DNA of 6,900 bases from contig JAFAGE010000369.1 of NCBI GenBank assembly GCA_023423015.1, forward strand, positions 1 through 6,900. Reading direction: 5' to 3'. The position numbers were made by a program, and so were the translations under genes. Every line of letters starts with the position of its first letter. Positions within the stretch are counted from its first letter, which is position 1. The notes below the pieces were generated by a model. The model was given only the letters and a program-made list of their open reading frames with translations, had not been told where the DNA came from and did not search any database. Below, piece by piece: positions 6,317 through 6,900 of the stretch. Source of the stretch: Bacteroidota bacterium (GTDB lineage Bacteria > Bacteroidota > Bacteroidia > Chitinophagales > Chitinophagaceae).

Positions 6317-6343
6317 TTCCCGGACGAGGGTCGGAACACCCTT
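6317..6343 (+). repeat. Two overlapping, mutually exclusive potential stems
   Basis: Stem A pairs TTCC plus GAC (6317-6320, 6323-6325; CG bulged) with GTCGGAA (6330-6336). Stem B pairs AGGGT (6327-6331) with ACCCT (6338-6342), extended by a G-T wobble at 6326/6343. They share bases 6330-6332, so only one can form at a time. The sequence lies about 115-140 bases upstream of the amidohydrolase ATG. Both stems are short. Confidence 0.3.
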
Positions 6344-6363
6344 TAACAGGAAAAATTATTGGA

Positions 6364-6387
6364 ATCACCGAAGATTTTTCGGTTGAT
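6364..6387 (+). repeat. Imperfect hairpin upstream of the amidohydrolase
   Basis: ATCACCGAA (6364-6372) pairs with TTCGG plus TGAT (6378-6382, 6384-6387) around the loop GATTT, giving 9 pairs with one bulged T at 6383. There is no T-tract after it, so it is not an ordinary intrinsic terminator. It lies about 70 bp before the start codon and could be an operator or leader structure. Confidence 0.4.
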
Positions 6388-6455
6388 AACGTCCATGCAC
6401 AAGTTTTCCACCTTTGTGTTTCTTGACGAATTACAAGCAGTGCTTAATTTCAGCT

Positions 6456-6900
6456 ATGAAATTTTCAACATTAGCTCTTGCAGCAGCATTGTTCATCTCG
6501 TTTCAGGGGTTCTCGCAACCGGTAATTATTAAGGCCGGACGTTTGGTGGACGTGGAGAAAGGAACCGTACTTACCAACCAGGTTATCCGGATTGATAGTA
6601 ATGTGATCACAGACGTGGGTTCATCTGTACAGATTCCAAAGAATGCCAGGGTAATTGACCTCTCTTCGGCCACGGTGATGCCGGGATTGATCGACTGCCA
6701 TACTCATCTTACTGTTCAACCAAGTGGTGATTACTACGCGGACATTTTCCGCAAAACACCGGTAGATGTTGCCATCATCGCACACATATACGCAAAAAGG
6801 ACTTTATTGGCGGGATTCACCACCTGCCGCGATCTTGGTGCAAGCGGGCTCGTTGACATTTCGTTGCGAAATGCAATTGATAATGGCATTATTGATGGTC
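6456..6900 (+). CDS. Secreted metal-dependent amidohydrolase (imidazolonepropionase-like), 3'-truncated by window edge
   Basis: The first 148 codons of an exported amidohydrolase; the frame stays open to the right edge. A signal peptide is seen: M-K-F start, hydrophobic core at residues 5-18, likely cleavage near G-F-S-Q (residues 18-21). No lipobox Cys is present, so the product is probably periplasmic or released. The mature part begins with the small beta-sandwich typical of the superfamily (A-G-R-L-V-D at 27-32, V-I-R-I-D near 43-47). Then V-M-P-G-L-I-D-C-H-T-H-L at 74-85 supplies the metal-binding His82 and His84, followed by G-F-T-T-C-R-D-L-G at 120-128, a conserved second-strand segment. 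COG1228 relatives include prolidase-like and other carboxypeptidase-type enzymes acting on N-acyl amino acids or dipeptides. The remaining metal ligands lie beyond the window, so the substrate is open. ATG 6456 is chosen because it gives a complete signal peptide; no strong Shine-Dalgarno precedes it. Confidence 0.88.
   Translation, partial: MKFSTLALAAALFISFQGFSQPVIIKAGRLVDVEKGTVLTNQVIRIDSNVITDVGSSVQIPKNARVIDLSSATVMPGLIDCHTHLTVQPSGDYYADIFRKTPVDVAIIAHIYAKRTLLAGFTTCRDLGASGLVDISLRNAIDNGIIDG

Larger units (their letters stand above)
6113..6455. promoter_or_regulatory. Divergent intergenic region with several inverted repeats
   Basis: These 343 bp separate two divergently transcribed genes for exported proteins, so at least one promoter per direction is expected here. 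I looked for the Bacteroidota -7 element TAnnTTTG on both strands and found no convincing match. The left part (6170-6240) is rich in A and T homopolymer runs. The right part holds inverted repeats at 6317-6343 and 6364-6387, listed separately. No gene is supported; the longest short frame noticed (29 codons from 6297) has no family signal. Confidence 0.55.

Noticed and set aside
6297..6386. A 29-codon basic open frame on the plus strand in the divergent intergenic region
   Set aside because: It is very short and overlaps the inverted repeats. It shows no ribosome-binding site or recognisable motif, so chance is the simpler explanation.

Overview
The window reads as chromosomal DNA from a Bacteroidota species, probably close to the Chitinophagales/Sphingobacteriales. 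The evidence is indirect: start sites lack a clear Shine-Dalgarno and some are A-rich; one gene encodes a lipoprotein with an S-C lipobox joined to PKD-type modules; a second exported enzyme is present; and the gene families match that group. I see no mobile element, CRISPR array, tRNA or rRNA.

Positions 3-4530 hold five plus-strand genes for small-molecule metabolism. A Gfo/Idh/MocA oxidoreductase, cut at its 5' end, is followed by a 161-bp spacer of short direct repeats. Then comes a tight four-gene run: a 3-hydroxyacyl-CoA dehydrogenase-family protein, a RidA-family enamine/imine deaminase, an M19 (renal-type) dipeptidase, and a PLP enzyme of the D-threonine aldolase/D-serine dehydratase fold. 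The gaps are 3 bp, a 4-bp ATGA overlap, and 30 bp, so this is almost certainly one operon. The chemistry fits together. M19 enzymes can release D-amino acids from L,D-dipeptides. The PLP enzyme carries an H-x-C metal motif like D-serine dehydratase and could eliminate water from a D-beta-hydroxy amino acid. RidA would hydrolyse the resulting enamine/imine to a 2-oxo acid, and the two NAD(P)-type dehydrogenases could process hydroxy acids. This pathway is inference; the gene families and layout are seen directly.

The block ends in a 55-bp convergent gap with a perfect 9-bp hairpin. Its T-tract serves the opposing minus-strand gene. That gene (4586-6112) encodes a secreted lipoprotein esterase/peptidase of the alpha/beta-hydrolase fold, followed by two near-duplicate PKD-like domains on Pro/Thr/Ser-rich linkers.

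A 343-bp divergent intergenic region (6113-6455) holds several inverted repeats, including two overlapping, mutually exclusive potential stems. After it begins a signal-peptide-bearing amidohydrolase of the imidazolonepropionase-like group, cut by the right edge.
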